A stretch of 62,561 bases of DNA, from assembly GCA_014055495.1 (NCBI GenBank), contig WIAG01000015.1, positions 1-62,561 on the forward strand, in the 5' to 3' direction. Shown one piece after another: positions 43,809 to 53,203 of the stretch; position 1 is the stretch's first letter; every line of letters starts with the position of its first letter. The translations under genes and the position numbers were made by a program. The DNA comes from Nitrospira sp. CR1.2 (GTDB lineage: Bacteria; Nitrospirota; Nitrospiria; Nitrospirales; Nitrospiraceae). The notes beneath the pieces were generated by a model. That model did not search any database, was not told where the DNA came from, and saw only the letters and a list, made by a program, of their open reading frames with translations.

Positions 43809-46202
43809 TTGTTGATCAGATCTATGCGTTCATCCTTCCTGCGTCCTCACGCCGCACATAGGGGTCAACGGTGCTGCCGGGTGGCAATGACCATCATGGC
43901 GCTCACATGCTGTGCCGGGATGACGGCCTGTGGGGCCTTAAACTCCGCTGACGTCAAACGCGGGGATCAGCACCTGGCGGCGGGAAATTGGGAAGAAGCC
44001 AGCATCGCCTATCGCCAAGCCCTCAAAGACGACCCATTCGAACCATCGCTCCAGAATAAATATCGGGTCTCGCGCGAGCGTGCCGCTGCGGCGCATGATG
44101 AGCGTGGCCGGCAGTTGCTCAAGGATCACCAATTCGATCAGGCGGCCGAGGAGTTTAAGCGGGCGTTGACGATCGAACCGACCAGCAAGGAACATGAATC
44201 CGGCCTGACGGAGGCCTTGCGACTCAGGGAGGCTCGAGAGCGCTATCGGGAGGCGGAACGCCTGGCGCAATTGGGCCGGGTGAATGAAGCGATGGCGGTG
44301 TATATGCGGGCCGTGGAACTCGATCCCACATACAAAGAGGCGCTGGACGGCGTCGCACGGCTTTCGGCCGAGCAGCATGCCGCGGATCGAGACGATCGTC
44401 AGAAGCAGCCGGTCACCTTGCAGTTTCGCAATGCGGGCTTGAAAGAAGTGGTGGAAGCGTTGGGAAAAGCGGCGCACGTGAATTTTGTGTTCGATAAAGA
44501 CGTGCGGAATGATCCGATCACCGTGTCATTGGAAGAGAAGCCGTTTGATGAAGCCCTCTCGCTGGTGCTGAACAGCAATAGCCTGTTCGCGCAAAAGGCT
44601 GGTCCGACGCTCTTCATCATCAGCCCCAACACGAAACAAAAGCAGGAACAGTATCAAGATTTGATGATCCGGACCTTCTATCTGTCGTCGGCCAAGGCCA
44701 AGGATATGGTGGCGTTGCTGAAGTCGATGTTGGACGTGAAGCACATTCATGGCAATGAGGCGCTCAATACCATCGTAGTTCGCGATCAACCGGAAAAGGT
44801 GGAGTTGGCGGAGAAGATCATTCAGGCCAACGATCGTGAGGACTCCGAGGTGCTGTTCGATGTGGAAGTGCTCGAAGTGAACCGAACGGTCGACCAGCAA
44901 TATGGGCTCAATTATCCCAAACAAATCGGCGCCAGCTTGGTGCCGCCGGGGTTTACCGGCGCTATTGCCGGCGACCTCGCGCAGCAGTTCACCTATCGCA
45001 ACCTGGCAAGTTTGGGGCAGGACAACTACCTCTTCAAGATTCCCACCAACGTGCAACTTGATTTCTTCAAGCAGGTCACAGACGCCAAGACCTTGGCTTC
45101 GCCGAAGGTCCGCGTGCTCAACAACAAGAAAGCGGAAGTCAATATCGGCGACAAGCAGCCGATCTTGCTGTCCACCACCAACGTGTTGCCTGGGCAGGCC
45201 GCAACCGGCGCGGTTCCGACCACCTCCACGGTCACCTCGATCGAGTTTCGTGATACCGGCGTCAAACTGACGGTCGAGCCGAACATTCACCTGGCGAACG
45301 AAATGTCCTTAAAAATGAAGATCGAGGTGATCCGGCTGGGCGACACAGTGTTGCTGCAGCAATCCCCCCCGATTTCGCAGTTTAAATTCGGCAACCGCTC
45401 CGCGGAGACGATGCTCAACGTGCGCGACGGGGAGACCATCGTACTGGGCGGTCTGTTGCAGGAGGAAGACCGTCGGACCAAGGTCACGATTCCCTGGATC
45501 GGCGACATTCCCTTTCTGGGCAATCTGCTGAGTTCGTTCAAGACGCAGCGGGTGACCACGGAAGTCATTTTGACCATCACCCCGCACATCGTGAATTCGT
45601 TGCGTCTGCCTGGCCCGCAGGGGCAGGCGTTCTGGTCCGGAACAGAGTCGGTCTATTCCACAGCCCCGTTATTTGCCATGCAGCCGAAGCAGGTGGCAGC
45701 TCGTGTGGCATTGCCGACCAGTGCGGGAACCGCGACAGAGAAACCAGTGTCCAAGAAAGGTCAGGCGGGCGTGACGAGTCCTGAATCGGCATCGCTCGGC
45801 TTTCAGCTGTCCCTCCAACCGGCAGATGTGACGGTGCAGATAGAGAAAGAGGTGCGTGTGGATGTGATGGCGGCCCACGCACAGGGTTTCGACACTGAAA
45901 CCCTGACGCTCGAGTTCGATCCCAAAATTCTTGAGTTTCGGGATGCCACGCTCGGAGAAGTTCTTGGTACTGAAGCCGGGAAGGCTCCGGTGGCGGCAAC
46001 GTCGTCGTTGCCGGACGGTCTGGTTGAACTGCGTCTTCATCGGTCTGCGGGAGCGACGAAAGAGGACGGCCGCCTGCTGCGGTTGACGTTTCTCGCGAAA
46101 ACTCCCGGTGTCTCGACGGTACGGCTGCATACGGCGAAACACGGCGTCGCTGAGACCCCGGACGGATCCGTCGAAGTGACAGGAGTGGTGAGAGTGCGGT
46201 GA
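43809..46202 (+). CDS. secretin (GspD/PilQ-like) with N-terminal TPRs and C-terminal cohesin domain
   Basis: This 797-residue outer-membrane channel of a type II/IV system has a lipoprotein-like signal with candidate lipid-bearing C41 (TAC). TPR repeats span ~48-190. Secretin N-domains follow (LQFRNAGLKEVVEALGKAAH; RTFYLSSAKAKDMVALL), then the secretin domain ending DIPFLGNLLSSF and TEVILTITPHIV at ~580. A cohesin-type domain fills ~655-795 (VRVDVMAAHAQGFDTETL; LEFDPKILEFRDA). Such a TPR-secretin-cohesin chain is unusual. The start is TTG 43809 with AAGAGG at 43795-43800; an in-frame ATG lies at 43824. Confidence 0.9.
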   Translation: MLIRSMRSSFLRPHAAHRGQRCCRVAMTIMALTCCAGMTACGALNSADVKRGDQHLAAGNWEEASIAYRQALKDDPFEPSLQNKYRVSRERAAAAHDERGRQLLKDHQFDQAAEEFKRALTIEPTSKEHESGLTEALRLREARERYREAERLAQLGRVNEAMAVYMRAVELDPTYKEALDGVARLSAEQHAADRDDRQKQPVTLQFRNAGLKEVVEALGKAAHVNFVFDKDVRNDPITVSLEEKPFDEALSLVLNSNSLFAQKAGPTLFIISPNTKQKQEQYQDLMIRTFYLSSAKAKDMVALLKSMLDVKHIHGNEALNTIVVRDQPEKVELAEKIIQANDREDSEVLFDVEVLEVNRTVDQQYGLNYPKQIGASLVPPGFTGAIAGDLAQQFTYRNLASLGQDNYLFKIPTNVQLDFFKQVTDAKTLASPKVRVLNNKKAEVNIGDKQPILLSTTNVLPGQAATGAVPTTSTVTSIEFRDTGVKLTVEPNIHLANEMSLKMKIEVIRLGDTVLLQQSPPISQFKFGNRSAETMLNVRDGETIVLGGLLQEEDRRTKVTIPWIGDIPFLGNLLSSFKTQRVTTEVILTITPHIVNSLRLPGPQGQAFWSGTESVYSTAPLFAMQPKQVAARVALPTSAGTATEKPVSKKGQAGVTSPESASLGFQLSLQPADVTVQIEKEVRVDVMAAHAQGFDTETLTLEFDPKILEFRDATLGEVLGTEAGKAPVAATSSLPDGLVELRLHRSAGATKEDGRLLRLTFLAKTPGVSTVRLHTAKHGVAETPDGSVEVTGVVRVR

Positions 46203-46705
46203 AACAGTCCGGCGTGACGTTGCTCGAATTGCTCGTGACCCTGACGATTCTCACGATCTTGGCCGCTGTCGCGCTGCCGTTCACCAAGGTGTCCACCAAA
46301 CGGACCAAGGAAATCGAGTTGCGGCAGAACCTCCGGGTGATTCGAGCCGCAATCGACGCCTTTCACCTCGAATGGGCGCGAGACGGCGATACGTTGACCG
46401 GGCCGGCCTGCGTCAAGAACCGGTTGAGTTGCAAGGACGTCACCGGTCCCTACGGATACCCCAAGTCGCTCGATGCCTTGCTGGGTGTGAAATTGACCGG
46501 GGAGCAGGCCACCGTTCGTGGAACGACGATTCGGCGCTACCTGCGATCGATTCCGCTCGATCCCATGACCGGCGCACCCGACTGGCGCTTGCGCTGCTAC
46601 CGGGATCCCGCCAGTGTCAAAGACTGGTGCGGGGAAGATGTGTACGATGTTACGACTCAGAGCCAGGAGCAGGCCTTGGATGGCACCAAATACCGTGAGT
46701 GGTAA
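46199..46705 (+). CDS. type II secretion/type IV pilus pseudopilin
   Basis: This 168-residue prepilin begins with a very short leader, MKQSG, followed by the cleavage site G5|V6 and the conserved Glu at +5 (E10) in VTLLELLVTLTI. A 20-residue hydrophobic helix follows. The globular part has a paired Cys (ACVKNRLSC) and IPLDPMTG, a GspG-like motif. The start is GTG 46199, overlapping the secretin stop by four bases (GTGA). It is expected to be processed by prepilin peptidase and to join a minor pseudopilus. Confidence 0.85.
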   Translation: MKQSGVTLLELLVTLTILTILAAVALPFTKVSTKRTKEIELRQNLRVIRAAIDAFHLEWARDGDTLTGPACVKNRLSCKDVTGPYGYPKSLDALLGVKLTGEQATVRGTTIRRYLRSIPLDPMTGAPDWRLRCYRDPASVKDWCGEDVYDVTTQSQEQALDGTKYREW

Positions 46706-47087
46706 GCGCGGATGGGCGGTGTCCACCCCTCGCGGTTTTACGATTATCGAATTGATGATTGTCGTGACGATCGTCGGGATCCTCGCGACATTGGCGGTGC
46801 CTTCCTATCATGCCGCCATCATTAAAGCCAAGGAAGGCGCGTTACGACAGGATCTATTCTCCCTTCGCGATGTCATCGACCAGCATCGGGCCGACAAAGG
46901 GAAGTATCCGGAAAGCATTCAGGCCCTGGTGACGGCCGGCTACCTTCGCCGGGTGCCGACCGACCCCTTAACAGGAGTCACCACCTCCTGGCAGGAGATG
47001 GTCGATGAAGGGGAGGGCGGGATGGTCGATGTGTTTTCGGGGTCCGAGCTGGTCGGTACGAACGGGGTTCCCTACAACCAATGGTAA
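46680..47087 (+). CDS. type II secretion/type IV pilus pseudopilin
   Basis: This 135-residue pseudopilin has an 18-residue basic leader, cleavage site G19|F20 and E24 at +5 in FTIIELMIVVTIVGILATLAVPS (split: FTIIELM and VVTIVGILATLAVPS). The body resembles the GspG core: KEGALRQDLFSLRDVIDQ, KYPESIQALV and PTDPLTG. ATG 46680 overlaps the previous gene by 26 bp; GTG 46695 is also possible. It lacks the C-terminal Ca-site motif of GspG, and gspG itself is at 57916. Confidence 0.83.
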   Translation: MAPNTVSGKRGWAVSTPRGFTIIELMIVVTIVGILATLAVPSYHAAIIKAKEGALRQDLFSLRDVIDQHRADKGKYPESIQALVTAGYLRRVPTDPLTGVTTSWQEMVDEGEGGMVDVFSGSELVGTNGVPYNQW

Positions 47088-47091
47088 CGCC

Positions 47092-47889
47092 ATGAACATC
47101 ATGATTCACCCAACGATTCACAGGCGGCGGATGACTGTCGGACTTCGATGCCGGTACTGGAGCCTGGTCATGCTCTTGACGTACGTCTCAATCGGCTGCT
47201 CGCGCGTCACGCCGATTTCCGAACTGTCCCCAACCGATCTGCAGGTCACCGCGGACTCCCTCAAGGCGGCGGTTCGGGAAGCACAACGCACTGCAGCCGA
47301 ATTGCGCATGGAACTCGACGCGCAACGCAAAGAGTTGGCTGATGCCCAGGTGGCGAGGGCGCAGCTGCAGGGCATGTTAGAGGAGACGGAGCGGCGCCTT
47401 GCGGATGCGAGACAGATCATCGACTTGCAACGTGAGGAGTTGTCTGAAGCCCGTTCCGAACGCGAGCGTATGGCGCAGGCGGTTCAGCCGCCTCACCACC
47501 AACCACGGCAGCTGGCGACAGGGCCGGCTCGTCGAAAATCTCTGCCGGCGGGACCGGAAAGCGTGCCTCAGACGCTGATGGGCAAGGACGTTCCTGGGGA
47601 ACCACCGGCCACTGTGCTGGAGCAGGCCGTCGCCGGGAGCGAACGGCTTCCCGCGCCCGAGACGGGACCTGGATTGATCGTGGCCCCTGCCGCTCAGCCA
47701 GCCGCTGTGCTGACGGCGGTCAGCGAGCCGCAGGTCGGCACCATCGTGGTTCGCCGCGGAGACACCTTGTGGGCGATCGCGCGTCGTCATCGGGTTGGGG
47801 TAAATGCGCTCCGCTCGATCAATGGTTTGTCCGGCGACAGGATTGTGGTCGGACGAACGTTGCGGGTGCCGGAGCCTCGGCTGCAGTAG
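47092..47889 (+). CDS. LysM-domain envelope protein with coiled coil, probable lipoprotein
   Basis: This 265-residue protein starts with a hydrophobic segment ending SIGC (C about 36), a modest lipobox. Residues ~55-140 are heptad-like and rich in E, R and A, so probably a coiled coil. A Pro/Ala/Gly linker follows, and the last ~45 residues are a LysM domain (VVRRGDTLWAIARRHRVGVNALRSINGL, split as RGDTLWAIARRH and VNALRSINGL) that binds peptidoglycan. It sits between pseudopilin and GspF genes and may anchor or space the apparatus at the cell wall. Confidence 0.8.
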   Translation: MNIMIHPTIHRRRMTVGLRCRYWSLVMLLTYVSIGCSRVTPISELSPTDLQVTADSLKAAVREAQRTAAELRMELDAQRKELADAQVARAQLQGMLEETERRLADARQIIDLQREELSEARSERERMAQAVQPPHHQPRQLATGPARRKSLPAGPESVPQTLMGKDVPGEPPATVLEQAVAGSERLPAPETGPGLIVAPAAQPAAVLTAVSEPQVGTIVVRRGDTLWAIARRHRVGVNALRSINGLSGDRIVVGRTLRVPEPRLQ

Positions 47890-47973
47890 GCGGCGATCCA
47901 ATCGGTTTTCATGGGCGCGGTCGCCCGAGAACCAGCGGATGTCACCCCGTGCTCGGCTGAGACGGATGAACTC

Positions 47974-49188
47974 ATGGCGGTTTTCTCCTATAGAGCGGCA
48001 CGAGCGGACGGCACGACCTTCGAGGGGCACATCGAAGGTGATGATGAGCATCTGGTGCGCGCGAAGCTCGAATCCGACGGCCTCCTGGTCTTTCGACTGT
48101 CACGACGTGGGACAGGGCTCGGGGTGCCGGGTCTTCCGGCGGGGCGCTGGGGAAAGTTGCCGCTCCAGGATTTCCTGGTGTTCAATCAGGAGTTGCTAGC
48201 CTTGATCAAGGCCGGACTACCGGTCCTGCGGGTGTGGGATCTGCTGATCGATCGCACCCAACGCGCGCCGTTTCGCGAGGCGCTGAAGGCTGTACGGCAG
48301 GATATTCGTGGCGGCGCGTCGGCTTCGGAGGCGCTCGGCAAACATTCCACCTATTTCTCGGATCTCTATCTCGCGACGATTCGTGCGGGTGAGCAGTCGG
48401 GTAATCTGGCGGAGGTGCTTCAACGGTATATCGCGTACCTCAAGCTGATGATTGGTCTGCGTCAGAAGGTGACGAAGGCGCTGGCTTATCCGGCATTTCT
48501 TGTCGTCGTCGGCATCGCGGTGGTGGGATTTCTCCTGAGTTACGTCATGCCGACCTTTATCTCGGTCTATGGGGAATCCTCAGCGAATTTGCCGACCGCA
48601 ACCCGGTTGCTCATCTCGGTGATTCACATGGGGGAGGCGCAGCTGATTCCAGTGGCGATCGTGGTGGTCGTGGCGACCGTTTTGGGGCGCGCCTGGTATC
48701 AGACGTCGGCGGGGCGGTTGTCCGTCGATCGGAATCTGCTCCGATTGCCTCTCCTGGGGACCATTCTGGTGGAGCACCATACCATTCAGTTGACCCGCAC
48801 GTTGGCGACAGTCTTAGCGGGGGGCACGCCCATCGTTGAAGCCCTGGAAATTGCGCGTGGTGCGGTGTCGAACCGCTTCGTGTCACGCGGGCTTGTCTCG
48901 GCGGTGAATGAAATTCGGGAGGGCAGCACGCTGGCTGCCGCGATTGAGCGGCCGAAGATCTTGCCCAAGCTGGCGATTGAAATGCTGTCGGTCGGAGAGG
49001 AAACCGGTTCGTTGGAACCGATGCTCAGGGATGTCGCGGAGTTTTACGAGGGCGATCTCGACGTGCGCCTCAGCCAGTTGACGACGTGGATCGAGCCGGT
49101 GCTGTTGCTGGTGATGGGCGTGCTGGTGGGTGGGATTGTGATCATCATGTATCTGCCGATATTTCAAATGGCCGGGACGATTCAATGA
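47974..49188 (+). CDS. gspF: inner-membrane platform protein GspF/PilC
   Basis: This 404-residue protein has two GspF cytoplasmic domains, each followed by hydrophobic helices. Near residue 1 is MAVFSYRAARADG. Domain 1 (~65-180) has LALIKAGLPVL and ATIRAGEQSGNLAEVLQ; domain 2 (~270-385) has TLATVLAGGTPIVEAL and MLSVGEETGSLEPML. Membrane helices lie at ~170-195, ~220-240 and ~380-400. It couples GspE ATPase motion to pseudopilus growth. ATG 47974 starts at the family N-terminus; earlier in-frame starts have no homology. Confidence 0.92.
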   Translation: MAVFSYRAARADGTTFEGHIEGDDEHLVRAKLESDGLLVFRLSRRGTGLGVPGLPAGRWGKLPLQDFLVFNQELLALIKAGLPVLRVWDLLIDRTQRAPFREALKAVRQDIRGGASASEALGKHSTYFSDLYLATIRAGEQSGNLAEVLQRYIAYLKLMIGLRQKVTKALAYPAFLVVVGIAVVGFLLSYVMPTFISVYGESSANLPTATRLLISVIHMGEAQLIPVAIVVVVATVLGRAWYQTSAGRLSVDRNLLRLPLLGTILVEHHTIQLTRTLATVLAGGTPIVEALEIARGAVSNRFVSRGLVSAVNEIREGSTLAAAIERPKILPKLAIEMLSVGEETGSLEPMLRDVAEFYEGDLDVRLSQLTTWIEPVLLLVMGVLVGGIVIIMYLPIFQMAGTIQ

Positions 49189-49251
49189 TGCGACTGTGCG
49201 GCGTGCGTGGTTCATCGATCAGGCATTGGGCTCGAGTCGGAGGCGAGTAAC

Positions 49252-50985
49252 ATGGCCATGCAACGTCATCTCACGCGGCCGTCGTTATCCGATGTACTGG
49301 TGCGCGAAGGTATCTTGACCCGTCGGACGGTGGATCAGGTCGTGGTCCGTCTGGGGGGCAGCACTGCGGCCTTGGGGCAAACGCTGGTCGAGGAGGGAAC
49401 AATCTCCGAGGCGCAACTGGCGCAGGCGCTGGCGGCCCAGTTCGGGCTGCCGTACGACCAACTCACCGGCTTTCGGGTGGACTCGGAATTCTATCACACG
49501 ATTTCCGTGAAACTGATGCGACGCCATCCCTTCGTGCCGTTGAAAGACGAGGCGGGCATTCTGACCATCGCCATTTCGGATCCCCAGAATCTGCTCGCGT
49601 TGGATGAGCTGGAAATTCTCCTCAATCGGCCGCTGCACTATGTGGTGAGTTCGAAGAGCGCCATTCAAGCGGCCCTGGAGCGAAGTGAAGGGTCGAGCCA
49701 GGCGCTCAGGGAATTGGAAGCCGAATACCGGTCGGTACTGGTCAAGGAAGACGAGCGGGGTGAAGAGGTCCTGACCGTCGATCACTTCGGTGAAGACCAA
49801 AGCCCGGTGGTCAAGTTACTCGACACCATCATGCTCAGCGCGATGCAGCGTCGGGCGAGCGACATCCACATCGAAGCGACGGACCGCGCGACTACGGTCA
49901 AGTTCCGCGTAGACGGTATTCTGGTGTCCGCGATGGACCCGCTCGACGTCAAACTGCATCCTCCGCTGGTCTCCCGCTTAAAAGTCATGTCCGACCTGGA
50001 TATCGCCGAGCGGCGCGTACCGCAGGACGGCAGCTTCCGCATGCGCCTCGATCGGAAGACGGTCGATTTCCGGGTCTCGATTCTGCCGAGCGTGTTCGGC
50101 GAATCCGTCGTGATCAGAATCTTGGATCGGGAGGCGATCACGACGGGTGTGTCCACGTTGCGTCTGGACCGCCTCGGGTTCAACCCGGAAGATCTCAAAC
50201 GGTTCCGGCGCGCCATCACGCGACCCTATGGGATGGTGCTGGTGACCGGCCCGACGGGCAGCGGGAAAACGACGACGCTCTATGCCGCCATCAGCGAAAT
50301 GAACATTCAGGAAGATAAACTGATCACGATTGAAGATCCGGTGGAATACCAGTTGCCGGGTGTCGTGCAGATCCCGGTCAACGAAAAGAAGGGGCTGACA
50401 TTTGCGCGTGGATTGCGATCGATTTTGCGTCACGACCCGGACAAAATCATGGTTGGCGAAATCCGTGATGCCGAGACGGCACAAATCGCCATTCAGTCTG
50501 CCCTCACGGGCCATCTCGTGTTGACGACCGTGCACGCGAACAACGTCTTCGATGTGATCGGTCGATTCGCCTCCATGGGCATCGACTCCTACAATTTCCT
50601 CGCGGCGTTGACCTGCGTCTTGGCGCAACGATTGATCCGGGTGATTTGCCCTGACTGTCGGCATCAGGTCCCACTCGATCAGGCACTGGCCGAGGAGTCG
50701 GGTCTCGACTATGACGAATTCAAGGGCGCGCCGTTTTACGAAGGGAAAGGCTGTTCGGAGTGTCACGATACCGGCTATCGAGGACGAAAGTGCATCACCG
50801 AGTTTCTGGATCTGACCGATGAAATCAAGGAAATGATTCTGGCGGACCGGGCGCTGTCGGAGATCCGGTATCGCGCGGTGACGGACGGCATGATTACGCT
50901 GCGCCAATCTGCGGTAAAAAAAGTATTGGCCGGGGAAACGACGTTGCGCGAGATTAATCGCGTCACGTTCAGTGAAGAGCGCTAA
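49252..50985 (+). CDS. gspE: assembly ATPase GspE/PilB
   Basis: This 577-residue cytoplasmic AAA+-type motor powers pseudopilus assembly. An MshEN-like N-terminal domain occupies residues ~10-150. The Walker A motif GPTGSGKTTT is at 333-342, the Walker B-type MVGEIRDAETA has E403, and the zinc-binding tetracysteine CPDC/CSEC is at C466, C469, C501 and C504. ITIEDPVEYQ is the Asp box. ATG 49252 is set by GGAGG at 49239-49243. This and gspF make a core motor-platform pair. Confidence 0.95.
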   Translation: MAMQRHLTRPSLSDVLVREGILTRRTVDQVVVRLGGSTAALGQTLVEEGTISEAQLAQALAAQFGLPYDQLTGFRVDSEFYHTISVKLMRRHPFVPLKDEAGILTIAISDPQNLLALDELEILLNRPLHYVVSSKSAIQAALERSEGSSQALRELEAEYRSVLVKEDERGEEVLTVDHFGEDQSPVVKLLDTIMLSAMQRRASDIHIEATDRATTVKFRVDGILVSAMDPLDVKLHPPLVSRLKVMSDLDIAERRVPQDGSFRMRLDRKTVDFRVSILPSVFGESVVIRILDREAITTGVSTLRLDRLGFNPEDLKRFRRAITRPYGMVLVTGPTGSGKTTTLYAAISEMNIQEDKLITIEDPVEYQLPGVVQIPVNEKKGLTFARGLRSILRHDPDKIMVGEIRDAETAQIAIQSALTGHLVLTTVHANNVFDVIGRFASMGIDSYNFLAALTCVLAQRLIRVICPDCRHQVPLDQALAEESGLDYDEFKGAPFYEGKGCSECHDTGYRGRKCITEFLDLTDEIKEMILADRALSEIRYRAVTDGMITLRQSAVKKVLAGETTLREINRVTFSEER

Positions 50986-50988
50986 TCG

Positions 50989-51996
50989 ATGTGGGATTGG
51001 ATTACCAGTCGGCCGCAGTATTGCCTGAAGATCGGCTCGCACGATCTGGCCTGGGCGGAGGTCCACCGGAACTGGCGAGGGCGGCCCCGGTACCAGTGCG
51101 TCGTGTCGGCGCTGCCCGAAGGCATCGTCCGCCTGTCCCCGTTGGAACAGAACATTCTGTCGCCCCACGAATTGGAATCGCATATCCGCGCGATAGCCGG
51201 TTCGGCGACGACGCAGGCTCCCGGTCGATCCTCCACCCCCGGTGTGCCACGTGCCGCGACGGTGATTTTGCCGGATTTGGCTGTCCGGCTCGCCGTTGTG
51301 CGCTTGCAGGATCTTCCCTGGAGTTCCGAAGAACGGGATGCCCTGGTCCGGTGGCGGTTGGGGCAGGAGCAACTCCTGTCGCTCAGCGGCGCCAAGGTGT
51401 TTTCTCAGGTGCTGTCTGAGCCGGCGGCGTCCGGCGACGGGCCCTGTACGGTCCTGGCCGTGGTGGTGCAGGAATCCGTGTTGGCGCAGTACGAATCCGT
51501 CTGCGAAGCCGCCGGGCTGATTCCTCAAGAAGTCGATGTGGCGAGCCTCCGCCTGTACAACCTCTGGTCTCAAGGGGCGTCCAGGACGGCTCAACCGACG
51601 GCCGACTTGTTGTGGGTAAATGCGACGGATGGCGGAGTGACGGCGTTTATCCTTCACAAAGGGGCGTTGGTGTTTCTCCGTTCAAAATTGCAGGGCGGCA
51701 TCGGATCAGGCGGGGTGTGGCCGCCCGGTTCGGAGCAGGTGGGCATCAATCGTATTGTGCAAGAGTGCGCGGATTCGATCTACGCCTGCCAGCAGCAGGT
51801 ACCGGAGCTGGCCATCAGTCAAGCCGTGCTGATTGCCGATGACGTGATGGGTGCAGGGTTGCGGCAGCAATTGGAGAAGGGGTTGGGCGTCCCTGTGCAG
51901 GAGCTCGACTGGGACCGGGTACAGCAGTACGGCGGCGGTGCGATTACGGGACCTCGGAGCAGTGCCGCATTGCCGGCCATCGCGGGGGTCGTCTAA
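50989..51996 (+). CDS. PilM/GspL-like actin-fold cytoplasmic protein
   Basis: The protein has 335 residues, and family recognition is by context plus weak pattern. The LIVW-rich strands YCLKIGSHDLAWAEV near the start fit an actin-like fold, and ATVILPDLAVRLAVVRL, CEAAGLIPQEVDVASLRLYN resemble the GspL/PilM second lobe. No signal or membrane segment is visible. In such operons PilM docks inside the membrane on PilN. The start ATG 50989 follows the gspE stop by three bases. It is a likely cytoplasmic link between GspE and the PilNO pair below. Confidence 0.75.
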   Translation: MWDWITSRPQYCLKIGSHDLAWAEVHRNWRGRPRYQCVVSALPEGIVRLSPLEQNILSPHELESHIRAIAGSATTQAPGRSSTPGVPRAATVILPDLAVRLAVVRLQDLPWSSEERDALVRWRLGQEQLLSLSGAKVFSQVLSEPAASGDGPCTVLAVVVQESVLAQYESVCEAAGLIPQEVDVASLRLYNLWSQGASRTAQPTADLLWVNATDGGVTAFILHKGALVFLRSKLQGGIGSGGVWPPGSEQVGINRIVQECADSIYACQQQVPELAISQAVLIADDVMGAGLRQQLEKGLGVPVQELDWDRVQQYGGGAITGPRSSAALPAIAGVV

Positions 51997-51999
51997 GGG

Positions 52000-52626
52000 A
52001 TGTTGCTGGATAATCTGACATCTGTGCTTCGTGACGTCGCCTTGCGGGTCGGTCCGCCCGCCGCGCGCAGCGGTCTCTTCACGATTAACCTGAGCAGCCG
52101 TTATCGGTGGTACCTGGCGCCGGCCCGATTGGTCATCATGCTCGTGGCGGGGGCGATTGGCGTGGCCATGCTCTGGGATATGTCCCAGGCCTGGTTGGTC
52201 TGGCAGGACGTCCAGTCGATGGAAACCGCGCTCAAGCAGGTTCAGGAACGGGATCGGGAGCTTTTGAAGGAAGCACAGCAGGAGGGGCTCGACCTCTCGG
52301 AGGCCGCGCTCCAACTACTTCCCAAAGAAATCGAGTTCGCCAATCACGTGATCGAGAAACGGAGTTTCTCGTGGACGCGATTTCTGACTGAACTCGAACG
52401 GGCGATTCCCCAGCGCATTGCCGTCAACAGCATCAGGCTGGATCCGGCCAATGCCACGATCATGCTGACCGGTTCCGCCCGCGCGCTGGAAGATGTGACC
52501 ACCCTGACCGTGACCTTTCAGGATCATCCCCAGTTCAAAGATCCCGTGCTGGGCCAGCATCGGGTGATGACCAATGGCCTGGTGGAGTTCGACCTGACCC
52601 TGCGATATCGGAACCGAAACCAATGA
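52000..52626 (+). CDS. PilN-like inner-membrane alignment protein
   Basis: This 208-residue protein has an N-terminal ~40 residues containing FTINLSSR, the PilN sequence that docks into PilM. A membrane helix follows at about 43-60 (VIMLVAGAIGVAMLW), then a coiled coil (~70-105) and an alpha/beta domain with FLTELERAIPQRIAVNSI, the PilN fimbrial-assembly pattern. The ATGA overlap with the next gene at 52623 suggests tight coupling. It is expected in the periplasm as a dimer with the PilO-like protein. Confidence 0.8.
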   Translation: MLLDNLTSVLRDVALRVGPPAARSGLFTINLSSRYRWYLAPARLVIMLVAGAIGVAMLWDMSQAWLVWQDVQSMETALKQVQERDRELLKEAQQEGLDLSEAALQLLPKEIEFANHVIEKRSFSWTRFLTELERAIPQRIAVNSIRLDPANATIMLTGSARALEDVTTLTVTFQDHPQFKDPVLGQHRVMTNGLVEFDLTLRYRNRNQ

Positions 52627-53198
52627 CGTTTCCAAACCTCGATCGGCTTCAAGGCACCTGGCGCCAACCCTATGCGCCCATACTTCCCTGGATTGCCTTC
52701 GTGGCCGGGTTGTTCGTCTTGAGTTACGGCATCCATGCGCTGGTGCTGGGTGCGGCGGAAGAAGAACAACGGCGGCTTGAAGGCGAGTGGGTGAAGGCGC
52801 GCCAGCAGTTGAACCGGCACAAGGATGCCAAGAAGGCCAAGGCCGATCTCCAGCGGGTCTGGGCGGTGCTGCCGGTGTTCAGGGACTTTGCCCCGCTGGC
52901 GCTTGGGGTGACGGAAGAGGCGAAGCGCGACCAGGTCACCTTGCCGGCGTTGTCCTACAAGACGGAGAAGACCTCGGTGCCGGATGCCAGTAAGGCCGTG
53001 CTGCAGGGGACGGTGACCGGCCGATATGAGGACTTGCGTCGATTTTTATACAACCTGGAGTCGGCGGAAGAATTGTTATTCATTGAAGACCTCAACCTTG
53101 TTCGCTCAGGCAATGTCCAGGATCAGCAACTCACCTTCAATATTCGAATCTCGACCTATCTGCGCGGGGAACATTTGCAATCTCCGGCAACGCCATAA
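52623..53198 (+). CDS. PilO/GspM-like inner-membrane alignment protein
   Basis: This 191-residue protein has one membrane helix at ~20-42 (LPWIAFVAGLFVLSYG), a coiled coil (~45-85) and a ferredoxin-like periplasmic domain with VTGRYEDLRRFLYNLESAEELLFIEDL (split: TGRYEDLRRFLYNLE). This resembles PilO. It overlaps the PilN-like stop by four bases. PilN and PilO heterodimers align the inner-membrane parts with the secretin. Confidence 0.82.
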   Translation: MTFPNLDRLQGTWRQPYAPILPWIAFVAGLFVLSYGIHALVLGAAEEEQRRLEGEWVKARQQLNRHKDAKKAKADLQRVWAVLPVFRDFAPLALGVTEEAKRDQVTLPALSYKTEKTSVPDASKAVLQGTVTGRYEDLRRFLYNLESAEELLFIEDLNLVRSGNVQDQQLTFNIRISTYLRGEHLQSPATP

Positions 53199-53203
53199 CG
53201 CCC

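Noticed and set aside
49978-51657. Long minus-strand open frame (559 codons) opposite gspE and the PilM-like gene
   Set aside because: It is rich in Arg, His and Gln from antisense reading of GC-rich codons, shows no domain, and the + strand genes have clear motifs (Walker A, tetracysteine).
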